Below, piece by piece: positions 40,836-48,545 of a DNA stretch of 64,000 nucleotides. The position numbers and the translations under genes were made by a program. How positions within the stretch are numbered: the first letter of the stretch is position 1; every line of letters begins with the position of its first letter. Below the pieces are notes generated by a model. It did no database searches and was not told where the DNA came from. It was given only the letters and a program-made list of their open reading frames with translations. This stretch comes from a virus, in IMG/VR virus record IMGVR_UViG_3300025314_000001, positions 42,686 to 106,685 of that record. One strand, given 5' to 3'.

Positions 40836-42580
40836 GCTGCCTCCCGTTTTGCAAGGTACGCCGCGGCCAGGCGCTTGATATGGTCTCCGGACACGTCGAG
40901 CTTTTCGACGAGGCCACCGTTCGGGTCGCGTACCCCTTCGATCTGGCCGCGTTTCACTCCCAGAACGTCGGCTACGATGGGGTCGCTACCGCTTTCGGTC
41001 AGCAGGTAGTAGGCCAGCACCGGGTCTTTCTGTCCATCTCGCCACCTACGCGCCGTGCACTGCTCATGCACGCCGTAGCTCCAGTCGAGCTCGCCGAAGA
41101 CGACGACCCGGCCGTTGTCCTGGAGACCGTCTATTCCAGCACCGGAGCGCAGGCTCATGATGAGCACCTTGGTCTCCCCGGACAGAAACCGGCGCTTTGA
41201 CTCTTCCTTCTGCGTCTCGCTTTCGCTTCCGGTGTACATGGCCGGATTCAGGTCTGCGAGTCGCTCGCGAACGATCGCGTAAAACTCACGGTGCCACCCG
41301 AAGAGCACAACGTTTTCGCCGGTTTCCACGATCATCTGGACGAAGTCCGCGACGTAGGGAGCTTTGGCTACCCCGGTCGCTTGCCTGACCAGGTTGCTGA
41401 GCTCTTCCGAAGCCTTCCATTTGTCCCCACGCACCTCTTCGTTGTGGGCAAGAATAACGCGCGCCAGGGACATCGCGGATGATTCCACGCGGCTGATGGC
41501 GCCTTCGTCGCAGTCGATGGTGTGCGGGATCTTCACTAGATCTGGAAGCTCGCGCCCAACGTCGGCCTTCGTCCTGCGAATCATCAGGCAGCAGTCGCGG
41601 ATGTACGAACCGAATGCCTTTGGGTCCTTGATCTTCGCCTTGTCGCCATCCCATCCCGAGCACCACTCGGTCATGAATTCGCTTTTCGACCCCAGTGCCC
41701 CCGGGCGGATAACCTCGAGCACAGGATGGAATTCCGACCCGTAGTTGTAAATGGGTGTGCCGGTGATGCCGACGCGAAAATCCACCGCTCGGGCGAGCTG
41801 TGTGGCCGCGACGCCTTTTTTGGACTTCTCGCCGCGCCGGACCTCCTGTGCCTCGTCCCACACAACGGCTTTGGTGAACTTGCACAGGGTGTCGGCCCAC
41901 CCGGCGAGCTTGTGGTAGGTCATGATCAGAACGTTGGGGGTCGTCATTGAGGCATCGTCCAGCAATGCAATCTGCCCGGCCCGGGCACGCCGGGAACCCA
42001 ATCGCACATCGTAAGGCTCCGACTTCTGGACGATGTGCGTGGTGATGTGGGGAGCAAATTTCTTGAACTCGTCTCTCCACTGCCGCTGAAGGTGAGGGAG
42101 CGTCACCACCACAGCAGGCCGCGTCCGTGCGTCTGAGAGCACACAAATCGCCTCGCAAGTCTTCCCGAGGCCCATATCATCCGCGATCAGCAGGCCGCGA
42201 GTAGCCAGCGCGAGTTCGGCGGCGACCCGCTGATATTCGCGAGCCGGAAGCGCCAGTTCGAAGTCTCTGGGTTCCCGTTGCCCAGCCATCAATTGGGAAA
42301 CCAGAGTCTCGGTTTCCTTATGCTCGTGGGCCCGTCCGCAAAGCCGCTCTCGGTCTTCGTCCCTGACGAACGACAGCGGGTAACGCTCCATGAACCACTC
42401 GAGCTCACGGCAGAGCTCAACCGTGTCGGTCAGTCTTACCGTGCCCTTGTTGGATTTCGCGATCCTAGGGAAGAGTCGCTTGAGCCGAACTACAACATGC
42501 GGCTCGACGTCTAGCGCCCACTTCCCACGGTCATGCTTGATGGTTCCGAACGTCTTCACAATAGGCTCCCCAAGAGGCAA
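40832..42580 (-). CDS. SNF2-family DNA helicase/translocase
   Basis: 582 residues. Motif I is L-I-A-D-D-M-G-L-G-K-T. Then come V-T-L-P-H-L-Q-R-Q-W (Ia) and V-V-W-D-E-A-Q-E (II). G-I-T-G-T-P-I-Y-N is motif III. Motif V is S-L-R-S-G-A-G-I-D-G-L and motif VI is Q-C-T-A-R-R-W-R-D-G-Q. SNF2 enzymes translocate on double-stranded DNA. In phages they often partner a small VRR-NUC or PD-(D/E)XK gene, as here. Confidence 0.88.
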   Translation of the reverse strand: MPLGEPIVKTFGTIKHDRGKWALDVEPHVVVRLKRLFPRIAKSNKGTVRLTDTVELCRELEWFMERYPLSFVRDEDRERLCGRAHEHKETETLVSQLMAGQREPRDFELALPAREYQRVAAELALATRGLLIADDMGLGKTCEAICVLSDARTRPAVVVTLPHLQRQWRDEFKKFAPHITTHIVQKSEPYDVRLGSRRARAGQIALLDDASMTTPNVLIMTYHKLAGWADTLCKFTKAVVWDEAQEVRRGEKSKKGVAATQLARAVDFRVGITGTPIYNYGSEFHPVLEVIRPGALGSKSEFMTEWCSGWDGDKAKIKDPKAFGSYIRDCCLMIRRTKADVGRELPDLVKIPHTIDCDEGAISRVESSAMSLARVILAHNEEVRGDKWKASEELSNLVRQATGVAKAPYVADFVQMIVETGENVVLFGWHREFYAIVRERLADLNPAMYTGSESETQKEESKRRFLSGETKVLIMSLRSGAGIDGLQDNGRVVVFGELDWSYGVHEQCTARRWRDGQKDPVLAYYLLTESGSDPIVADVLGVKRGQIEGVRDPNGGLVEKLDVSGDHIKRLAAAYLAKREAA

Positions 42581-42909
42581 CAGGTCACAACAGACTTACC
42601 GAGAATCATCTCAGGTAGATGCCCAAGACGGACCCGTGAGGAAACGAGCACCAGTGCATCCAGCTTTGCCGATTCAGCGTAGCGGTACAACTGGCGGGCT
42701 AGGGCCGAGAATGAACCACCGATCTTCACCTCGACCCCGATACGGCCAACCATGAAATCGATCCGATCGCGCTGAGACAGCCGTACCTCGCGCACGAATG
42801 GGACGCCCGAGTTATGTAACGCTTGAGCGATCCCATCCTGCAGAACGCGCTCGGTGCTAGTATCAAAACGATACGAACCGAGCAGAAGCACGAGGTCGGC
42901 TGGTGACAT
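42556..42909 (-). CDS. VRR-NUC-like PD-(D/E)XK nuclease
   Basis: 117 residues from ATG 42907-42909, overlapping the previous stop. The core is R-I-D-F-M-V-G-R-I-G-V-E-V-K-I-G-G-S, i.e. D then E-x-K after a strand, followed by A-L-A-R-Q-L-Y-R-Y. Such short nucleases usually sit next to a SNF2 or Cascade-type helicase, with which this one overlaps by 25 nt. Substrate probably branched or damaged DNA. Confidence 0.65.
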   Translation of the reverse strand: MSPADLVLLLGSYRFDTSTERVLQDGIAQALHNSGVPFVREVRLSQRDRIDFMVGRIGVEVKIGGSFSALARQLYRYAESAKLDALVLVSSRVRLGHLPEMILGKSVVTCCLLGSLL

Positions 42910-43805
42910 CAGCTCTCCGGTGATCCCCGGTACAGCGGAAGCCCAGTGGTTCCTGCCGCGAGTGAGCAAACCTTGTCGAAGGCTTCTTTGAGGGCCAGGT
43001 CTGGCCGGTAGAGCTCGACCTTCCAGGTGATCGTCCCGTTCTTGACCTGGTAGCGGAGCCGCGCCGGAATGTGGTGCACCGCGCCGTCCCGGAAGACCTC
43101 GATCGAAAGCAGGAAGAGACCGGGTACCTTGAGCTTTTCGCCGGTGGCCGCGTCCTTGTGCTCTTCGGAGTAGGACAGCACCGCTTCACCGGAAGACCGG
43201 TTGACTTCGCGCCCTACCTTCATCTCGACGGTCAGCGCCATCTTGGCGCTCAACTCGAGCAGCTTGTTCGGGAGTGCATACTCCTTGTGGAGTTTGATCC
43301 CGATCTCGACGGCTTCCGCGTACTCTGGATTGCCTGTGTCGACTACCCCGATGTCCATGATCCGGTCTTCGAGAAACTCGGCCATCTCCTCCTGAGTGTG
43401 AACCTCGCACGCAAAGGCGTTCCATCCTTCCCAGGATTCGGACTTCGGGCATTCGTAATTCGCCCGGTGTTTTCCGAAGGCCGGCGTCGACTGATTGGAG
43501 TGGTAATCGAAGACGGTGGTGAGTGTGCAGTTAGCGTCGTTGGCGAATATAGATGACTCCTCAATCTTGAACCGATTCGTATGCGCGATAAACGACTCGA
43601 GGTCGGTCAGTACCGCGATGCCCACGATACGCTCCGGCCGGTCCAGATACTCGTCGAGAAACGGTTTGATTGACCGGATCTCTTTTCCCTTCGGCAAGAG
43701 CATCACGGTAGCTTTTCTTCCGTCGCGCTCGACGTATAGCGTCTCGCTAGTCGACAAGCTTTGGGTAAGCTCAGCAACACTCTGAGCAACGTTCTCTTTC
43801 GTCAC
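42909..43805 (-). CDS. DUF2303-family phage protein
   Basis: 298 residues. Features: A-V-L-T-D-L-E-S-F-I-A-H-T-N-R-F, D-Y-H-S-N-Q and F-G-K-H-R-A-N-Y-E, then W-E-G-W and Q-E-E-M-A-E-F-L-E-D-R, the series typical of DUF2303 (YfdQ) of phages. Its role is unknown but it accompanies recombination or replication genes. Confidence 0.65.
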   Translation of the reverse strand: MTKENVAQSVAELTQSLSTSETLYVERDGRKATVMLLPKGKEIRSIKPFLDEYLDRPERIVGIAVLTDLESFIAHTNRFKIEESSIFANDANCTLTTVFDYHSNQSTPAFGKHRANYECPKSESWEGWNAFACEVHTQEEMAEFLEDRIMDIGVVDTGNPEYAEAVEIGIKLHKEYALPNKLLELSAKMALTVEMKVGREVNRSSGEAVLSYSEEHKDAATGEKLKVPGLFLLSIEVFRDGAVHHIPARLRYQVKNGTITWKVELYRPDLALKEAFDKVCSLAAGTTGLPLYRGSPES

Positions 43806-44170
43806 GATGGCATCCTCTTTCCTTTGCCGAAGGCCTCGGCATCATCCTGTTCGAATTGCAGTTTGGTTTGCGTGAAGGGAGACTTAGCTAGCTCTCCCTT
43901 CTTGTTGACGAAAAAGGCCGATGTGTCGCGTTCTGGTTGCGGAGCCTTCGTGTCCACCTTCCCGAGGCCGACGTAGCACTTGCCGCTGTTGATGACCTCG
44001 AAGTTGAGGGCGACGGTGATGGTACCCTTGGCTTTCGCAGAGGCTTGGGCCTCGTTCCAAAGCTTCTGGAGTAGCTCAGATACGCGCTCGGTGAGCTCGT
44101 CGTCTGCGGCGCCATCCTGGAGCTCGCTGATGAATTGGGAGAAGCTGGGTATTGTGGTCTGGTCAGCCAT
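43802..44170 (-). CDS. small phage protein, unknown function
   Basis: 122 residues. T-I-P-S-F-S-Q-F-I-S-E-L, then G-T-I-T-V-A-L-N-F-E-V and D-T-K-A-P-Q-P-E-R. Often paired with DUF2303 genes, as here (4-nt overlap). Role unknown. Confidence 0.55.
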   Translation of the reverse strand: MADQTTIPSFSQFISELQDGAADDELTERVSELLQKLWNEAQASAKAKGTITVALNFEVINSGKCYVGLGKVDTKAPQPERDTSAFFVNKKGELAKSPFTQTKLQFEQDDAEAFGKGKRMPS

Positions 44171-44429
44171 ACTGGTCCTTCTGCGCCCCGGCGGCGCGCT
44201 CTGTGAATCGTTTCGCTTCCTGCATCGCCTCGTGCATCGTCCTGCATGAGGCGAAGAACGTGAGCCCGTTGTTCTGGTTCGCTACTACGCGCGGTAGGAG
44301 CTTCGGGTGAGACTCAGCGGTCCAGAACCCAGCTGCCTCCTCTACAACGCCATACTCCGGATGGACGTAGTGACTCGGCCCGGTGCTGACCCAGCCTACC
44401 TTCGACCAAAGAGGGGCACGGTTAGGCAT
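44163..44429 (-). CDS. small protein, unknown function
   Basis: 88 residues, Trp/Tyr-rich N-terminus (V-G-W-V-S-T-G-P-S-H-Y-V). C-terminal helix T-M-H-E-A-M-Q-E-A-K-R-F. It overlaps both neighbours by 8 nt. No family was recognised. Confidence 0.5.
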   Translation of the reverse strand: MPNRAPLWSKVGWVSTGPSHYVHPEYGVVEEAAGFWTAESHPKLLPRVVANQNNGLTFFASCRTMHEAMQEAKRFTERAAGAQKDQYG

Positions 44430-44805
44430 TGGCTAACCTCAAAAGGATTGCAGCGTGGCACAGATCAGGCTGTCCCTGCTCGGGCAGCGCGCACCAGCAA
44501 GCCAGGTTGAAGCCTTTGAGCTCACGGTAGATGTCTTCTGTGGTGAACCGAAGCATCCTTCCGTTTAGAAGGTCTTCTGTGAAGATTTCAATTGCGCGTT
44601 GTGTAGCTAGTTGGCGCATTGGGTAAGTAGCAAGCACCATGCACGCTACGGAATCGAGCACGTGCCATGTGCCTTTTGCACCCATCACCTTGTATGGGTT
44701 TCCCCACTTGGTGGTTCGGTCAACGCAACGAATTGGAAGACCGTTGGGGCTGACGAGTCGCGTCCCTTTCGCCCGGGAGCGCTGCAGGCGGACTAGGCTA
44801 GCCAT
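44422..44805 (-). CDS. DUF4326-family protein
   Basis: 127 residues. Signature text: V-R-L-Q-R-S-R-A-K-G-T-R, V-D-R-T-T-K-W-G-N-P-Y-K-V, and E-L-K-G-F-N-L-A-C-W-C with C-H-A-A-I-L-L-R-L-A-N. This is the DUF4326 pattern. Its function is unknown; it is common in phage genomes. Confidence 0.7.
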   Translation of the reverse strand: MASLVRLQRSRAKGTRLVSPNGLPIRCVDRTTKWGNPYKVMGAKGTWHVLDSVACMVLATYPMRQLATQRAIEIFTEDLLNGRMLRFTTEDIYRELKGFNLACWCALPEQGQPDLCHAAILLRLANA

Positions 44806-45007
44806 TTACCGACAGGTCCATAAGCTTCAACATGTGGCGGACGTCACACTCGATGAGCTTCAGGATCGAGTGCACAATCTTCAGCAACTCGATGTCCTGG
44901 GTGTCCTTGGATTTCTCAAGGAGAGTAGCCGCTACTCTGAGTTGTGCGGGTGGCGACAACCCGTCTATTTGTGATGCAATTTTCAGCGCTTCGCGTCGGT
45001 CAACCAT
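44798..45007 (-). CDS. small helical protein
   Basis: 69 residues, helical (R-R-E-A-L-K-I-A-S-Q-I, L-R-V-A-A-T-L-L-E-K). It overlaps the MT-A70 gene by 25 nt. No family was recognised. Confidence 0.5.
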   Translation of the reverse strand: MVDRREALKIASQIDGLSPPAQLRVAATLLEKSKDTQDIELLKIVHSILKLIECDVRHMLKLMDLSVNG

Positions 45008-45558
45008 TTGACACCTTTCTTACCGAGCTCGTCCCCAAACTGCGTCCAACCTTCCCTTTGGGTCCGTGCGTATAGCTCAAGCCTCGGCCCCGGGCAGAGC
45101 CGCTCGACCTTCTCCATGAACTCTTCGGGCTTCTCGGAGTGCCCGATGCGCGGAGCAAACACCACGCTGTCTTCGCTCGCGGACAACCGGAGCGACGCCG
45201 CCCCCTTCCCGCGCACGCACACTAGGCACGTTTCGTGGGCGTTGCGGCAGTAGTGGCCCATGCCGATCTGGATCCGTTGCCGTTTGGGGTCTTTGGTCTT
45301 GATCCAAACGACGTCGGCTTTGACGATGAACCCGAGCGCCTTCACGAGCTCAAAGGCCTCTTCCTGCATCGCCGCCACGCGCCAAAGGAATAGCCAAGCG
45401 GTGGGAGCCACGAGCTCAGCAAAAACCTTCTGGTGGTAGTCGATGATCTTCTGGATGGGGCTGACCCTGTAGTGCTTTTTTGCCCCCCTGCCGCCTCCAG
45501 GGAGCTTGTCCCGGAACTGCCATCCCGGGTCACTCACGACGCACCGGTGAAGATTCAT
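44983..45558 (-). CDS. MT-A70-family adenine methyltransferase-like protein
   Basis: 191 residues. The catalytic motif is V-S-D-P-G-W-Q-F, a variant of the D-P-P-W motif with Gly in the second Pro position. Further MT-A70 text is H-Y-R-V-S-P-I-Q-K-I, L-F-L-W-R-V-A-A-M and G-F-I-V-K-A-D-V-V-W-I-K-T, then G-H-Y-C-R-N-A-H-E-T-C-L-V. It probably methylates N6-adenine. The altered motif may change activity. It overlaps the upstream zinc-protein gene by 4 nt. Confidence 0.78.
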   Translation of the reverse strand: MNLHRCVVSDPGWQFRDKLPGGGRGAKKHYRVSPIQKIIDYHQKVFAELVAPTAWLFLWRVAAMQEEAFELVKALGFIVKADVVWIKTKDPKRQRIQIGMGHYCRNAHETCLVCVRGKGAASLRLSASEDSVVFAPRIGHSEKPEEFMEKVERLCPGPRLELYARTQREGWTQFGDELGKKGVKWLTDAKR

Positions 45559-46082
45559 GGCACAACCACCCGGTCAAAACATCGCTCGGGCGCCACTGGC
45601 TTCGGCTCGGGTATCCGAGGCCGGCCGCACATCGGGCATCCCGGTTGAGGGCGCGCGTGCGGCAGGTTGCAGCAGAGCTTGCAAACCGGGACGCGACGAC
45701 GCGGAGGCTCGTAAGAGGCGCGGGATACCGGAACCCTCGATAGGCCACCCGTTGCTCCCTTCATCTCCACTCGTCTATCGACCTGGAGATTTCGAACCCG
45801 CTCCCGCTGGTGCTCTGCTGAGGTCGGAGGCACGAAGGGCTCGTCGGGCGAGAAGATCCGGTAGGATGACTTGGGGACACGGTAGAACCCAAGTCCCTTG
45901 AAGAGCGCTGGACGGCCGGTTTTTGCCGCGCTGCTCCGCGCTCGTGAGTTGAGTCGCGCGTAGACGCTTTCGCGGGTGTCCTCGGCGGACTCGAGCTTCA
46001 CCGATAGCTCGGAGATCATCACGCCGTGCGGGTGCCCCTTGAGCTCGGCTCGGACCCTGTCCCAAAAGTCTTCGTAGTTCAT
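45555..46082 (-). CDS. zinc-motif protein paired with methyltransferase (paralogue B)
   Basis: 175 residues from ATG 46080-46082, overlapping the previous stop. N-terminal HTH-like region (F-W-D-R-V-R-A-E-L-K-G, G-V-M-I-S-E-L-S-V-K-L). The C-terminus R-R-R-V-P-V-C-K-L-C-C-N-L-P-H-A-R-P, C-G-R-P-R and F-D-R-V-V-V-P is shared with the protein at 32904-33542. Each paralogue directly precedes a DNA methyltransferase. A cognate DNA-binding or specificity role is possible. Confidence 0.6.
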   Translation of the reverse strand: MNYEDFWDRVRAELKGHPHGVMISELSVKLESAEDTRESVYARLNSRARSSAAKTGRPALFKGLGFYRVPKSSYRIFSPDEPFVPPTSAEHQRERVRNLQVDRRVEMKGATGGLSRVPVSRASYEPPRRRVPVCKLCCNLPHARPQPGCPMCGRPRIPEPKPVAPERCFDRVVVP

Positions 46083-46381
46083 GCGCGACGCTTCCTCTTC
46101 TCGCGCCGCGACACCGGCGGCTCTGGTGGTGGTGGGTGAAACGGATCGGCTAGTAGGTAGACGAAGATCGGAGCTCGAAACCGTGCCTGGTAGAACCCCA
46201 GGCCGTGGGTGTCTCGGCAGTCCGCTCGCGACCACATGTGGAGGCGGGACTGAATTGCATCAGCCGGTTCACGCTCGGTTGCAAGACGACACATCAGCTC
46301 GCTGAGCTGCATCCCTTGGCGCTGGCCCGACAGAATCGATTGGACGCGGTCGACGAACACCGACAGAGCTTCTGGCGTCAC
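46079..46381 (-). CDS. HTH-like small protein, related to its neighbour
   Basis: 100 residues from GTG 46379-46381, overlapping the previous stop. F-V-D-R-V-Q-S-I-L-S-G and G-M-Q-L-S-E-L-M-C-R-L, then G-L-G-F-Y-Q, mirror the N-terminal domain of the next gene (F-W-D-R-V, I-S-E-L, G-L-G-F-Y-R). A tandem duplicate lacking the zinc tail. Confidence 0.5.
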   Translation of the reverse strand: MTPEALSVFVDRVQSILSGQRQGMQLSELMCRLATEREPADAIQSRLHMWSRADCRDTHGLGFYQARFRAPIFVYLLADPFHPPPPEPPVSRREKRKRRA

Positions 46382-46632
46382 CCCCCACCCTTCCTTTCCG
46401 CATCTTCGGAGCAGCTCACGAGCCCGAGCCCGATGCTCTTCGCCTGGTCGGGAGTGAGCCAGAACTCGGATTCCTCGACCACTAGGTGACCGTCCCGCAT
46501 GTTCTGCGACGAGATGATGAACAGCACGGCGCCGGGTGATGACTGGATGACGATCCCGGTACCCGGAAAGTCTAGAATGCCATCTTCGGAGGCACGGGTC
46601 GCACGCCGAGCAGAAAGGTCGATCACGGGCAT
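46378..46632 (-). CDS. small beta-rich protein
   Basis: 84 residues. G-I-V-I-Q-S-S-P-G-A-V-L-F-I-I-S-S and E-F-W-L-T-P-D-Q-A-K-S-I-G. The end resembles small phage proteins that carry a 'lt.eqA..lg..L' helix. Unknown role. Confidence 0.5.
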   Translation of the reverse strand: MPVIDLSARRATRASEDGILDFPGTGIVIQSSPGAVLFIISSQNMRDGHLVVEESEFWLTPDQAKSIGLGLVSCSEDAERKGGG

Positions 46633-46886
46633 GATAGGGATTCCTCAACGCTCATGTTTCGTGGTGTAACTACTCCGACGTGTGCCGCTGGGACATACGC
46701 GATAGAACGCGCGCCTATCTTGCGTCCGCTGTAGGCTTCATACGCTTCATCCAGCACCACGAGTTGAACTCCAAAGTACGAACCAAAATCTCGGGCCGGA
46801 GCTAGCGCGACCGCTCGGAACCTGTAGCCCGGGCTCGGCTCGTACCAGACGAGCGAGCCTTCATGGATCCATGAGTAGTCGGCCAT
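46623..46886 (-). CDS. small beta-rich protein
   Basis: 87 residues from ATG 46884-46886. G-S-L-V-W-Y-E-P-S-P-G-Y-R-F-R-A-V suggests an SH3-like barrel. It overlaps both neighbours. No family was recognised. Confidence 0.5.
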   Translation of the reverse strand: MADYSWIHEGSLVWYEPSPGYRFRAVALAPARDFGSYFGVQLVVLDEAYEAYSGRKIGARSIAYVPAAHVGVVTPRNMSVEESLSCP

Positions 46887-47299
46887 CACTTTGCCCCTTG
46901 ACGTTGGGCTGTCGCTCTAGTCATAGCGCGGCGTTTAGCGCGCTCGGCGAAGGTTTTTGCGCGATCCAAAATGTCCTGCGCCAGCTCTGGGTATTCTGCC
47001 TGGCAGGCCTCGGCGTAAGCTCGCATGGCCGGGATCGCGAACGGGTCGTGGTTCCAGTCGAGCACGAAGTATTCGCAGTCTGCGTGCTTCCCTCCCGGTC
47101 GGCTGCTGCCGTCGGTTCGACGCACCCAAAACTTATGATAGATCCCGACGTGTTCCTCCTCGGGATTACCGAGGAGCGGATCATGAATCGCTCCGCGGCA
47201 CCCGCAGCACACACGCCTGAACCCGTCACCTCCGCAGGCTTTGCATTCCCTCAGCATGGTTTCCGTCCTCTCGTAATTCTGCTCCTGACCCATCGCCAT
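46886..47299 (-). CDS. zinc-motif hypothetical protein
   Basis: 137 residues from ATG 47297-47299. Two short C-x2-C groups, C-K-A-C-G-G-D-G and C-C-G-C-R-G, resemble a DnaJ-like or zinc-knuckle module. C-terminal helix rich in Ala/Arg. Unknown role. A 140-nt non-coding gap lies upstream. Confidence 0.5.
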   Translation of the reverse strand: MAMGQEQNYERTETMLRECKACGGDGFRRVCCGCRGAIHDPLLGNPEEEHVGIYHKFWVRRTDGSSRPGGKHADCEYFVLDWNHDPFAIPAMRAYAEACQAEYPELAQDILDRAKTFAERAKRRAMTRATAQRQGAK

Positions 47300-47440
47300 G
47301 CCGTTGGGATCCACGGCAGAGACAGCAACGCCCACATCGGAAGATCGTGCCAGAAAGAGCCGCAGGCGTGCATCACGGCGTGCACCTCGCGGTGACTGGT
47401 AGAACGGCGCGGTACCTCGGCACCAGGACACGATCGACCA

Positions 47441-47977
47441 TCATGGGCTATGATCCTTGCGGTCCCTGACTCGTCGCCAATCGCACGTCGGGCAATCCTC
47501 CTTCAGACAGGGAGGATTCGGACAAGACACTGGAACCAGGCGCATGGTTCCCGGTGGCCACTCACCTCGACGGAATGACCTCGATTCCCATTCGTTCAAA
47601 CAACGAATCTCCCAACGGTCTTCGACCGTTCTGTTCTCCACCGACTCCAGCATCCCGGCCGTCCAGGACAGGTCGACGTAATACGCGGCCAGCTTGGCCA
47701 GCTTCAGCATCCCGGCCGTCCAGGACAGGTCGACGTAATACGCGGTCAGCTTGGCCAGCTTGCGAACCTCTGCCACCGCCGCTATCCCGCGGGCTCGGTG
47801 CAACTCGTCTTCCGGGTATGCGGTCGTGTAGAGACCGTGCGAAGCGAACGGGGACTCTCCGCGGTCTAGGCTGTCTTTGATGCACCACGCGAGATAGCGC
47901 GCGTTCCGCGCACGCTCTTCTGGCGTTCCGTTGAACGGGGACTCGATGACGACCAAATCGGTCACGTCGCCCTCCAC
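47441..47977 (-). CDS. nucleoside deoxyribosyltransferase-like (DUF4406/DUF7768-type) protein
   Basis: 178 residues. The start V-V-I-E-S-P-F-N-G-T-P-E-E-R-A-R-N-A-R-Y and later S-P-F-A-S-H-G-L-Y-T are typical of small phage proteins related to nucleoside 2-deoxyribosyltransferases. The middle holds an exact 19-residue tandem duplication, K-L-A-K-L-x-A-Y-Y-V-D-L-S. The C-terminus has C-P-N-P-P-C and C-P-T-C. The duplication interrupts the fold, so activity is uncertain. Confidence 0.6.
   Translation of the reverse strand: MEGDVTDLVVIESPFNGTPEERARNARYLAWCIKDSLDRGESPFASHGLYTTAYPEDELHRARGIAAVAEVRKLAKLTAYYVDLSWTAGMLKLAKLAAYYVDLSWTAGMLESVENRTVEDRWEIRCLNEWESRSFRRGEWPPGTMRLVPVSCPNPPCLKEDCPTCDWRRVRDRKDHSP
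47648..47761. repeat. 57-nt tandem duplication inside a gene
   Basis: Two adjacent 57-nt copies (47648-47704 and 47705-47761) differ by one base (GGCC/GGTC). In frame they add 19 residues. Confidence 0.95.
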
Positions 47978-48348
47978 AGGAATATGCAGTCCACGACCTC
48001 AACCAGACCGCTCCGCTCCGGGTTCGGGTCGTGCCAGAGCTTGTCGTATTGGTAGACGCAGCAGTGAAGCGCCTGCTCCCCGTTCTTCCGCGGCGGGCAG
48101 AGTCCACTAGCGATCCAGAACACGTCTTGTCGTAGGTGCAGCCTGGCCCAATCGATACCGACGAGTAGGTAGGCAGAGCGCCACCCGCGATTCCCGCACC
48201 ACTCGACGAACCTCTCAAACCAGGGCTCCCCGTAGATGACGCAGAAGTTCGGAATCTCCGAAACCGGTATCTCCAAGAAGCAAGCCACGCACGCGGCGAA
48301 GCAGTTGCCCTGACCCACGCCGAACAAGGTTTGGTCGACCCGGATCAT
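47962..48348 (-). CDS. C39-like cysteine-motif protein
   Basis: 128 residues from ATG 48346-48348. V-D-Q-T-L-F-G-V-G-Q-G-N-C-F-A-A-C-V-A-C-F-L-E-I-P, then I-P-N-F, is a motif seen in a phage family resembling the start of papain/C39 peptidases (Gly-Asn-Cys-Phe). A later H-C-C-V-Y and D-P-N-P-E could supply His and Asp. Peptidase activity is uncertain. Confidence 0.5.
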   Translation of the reverse strand: MIRVDQTLFGVGQGNCFAACVACFLEIPVSEIPNFCVIYGEPWFERFVEWCGNRGWRSAYLLVGIDWARLHLRQDVFWIASGLCPPRKNGEQALHCCVYQYDKLWHDPNPERSGLVEVVDCIFLWRAT

Positions 48349-48504
48349 GCGACGGCCCTCCTCTCGCTGGAGGAGGAACGCAGGTTCCATCGCTCTACTG
48401 GTAGTGGGTCGGATTCTGGGTCGCCCGACCCACTATCGCGAGATCCGGTGCCCTGGAGTGCCCTCCTGTGCCTCTTGCGCCTGCGGTTTTTGTGCTGTCT
48501 AGCT

Positions 48505-48545
48505 GCTCGCTCCGAGGTTCGAGTCCTCGCGCTGGAGCCCTCAAT
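48505..48545 (+). other. tRNA 3'-end-like segment, candidate attP core
   Basis: A perfect T-arm, CGAGG (48513-48517), TTCGAGT, CCTCG (48525-48529), followed by an acceptor-like CGCTGGA, but no complete cloverleaf upstream. It lies immediately 3' of the integrase gene. Phages that integrate into tRNA genes carry the tRNA 3' end as attP in exactly this place. Confidence 0.55.
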
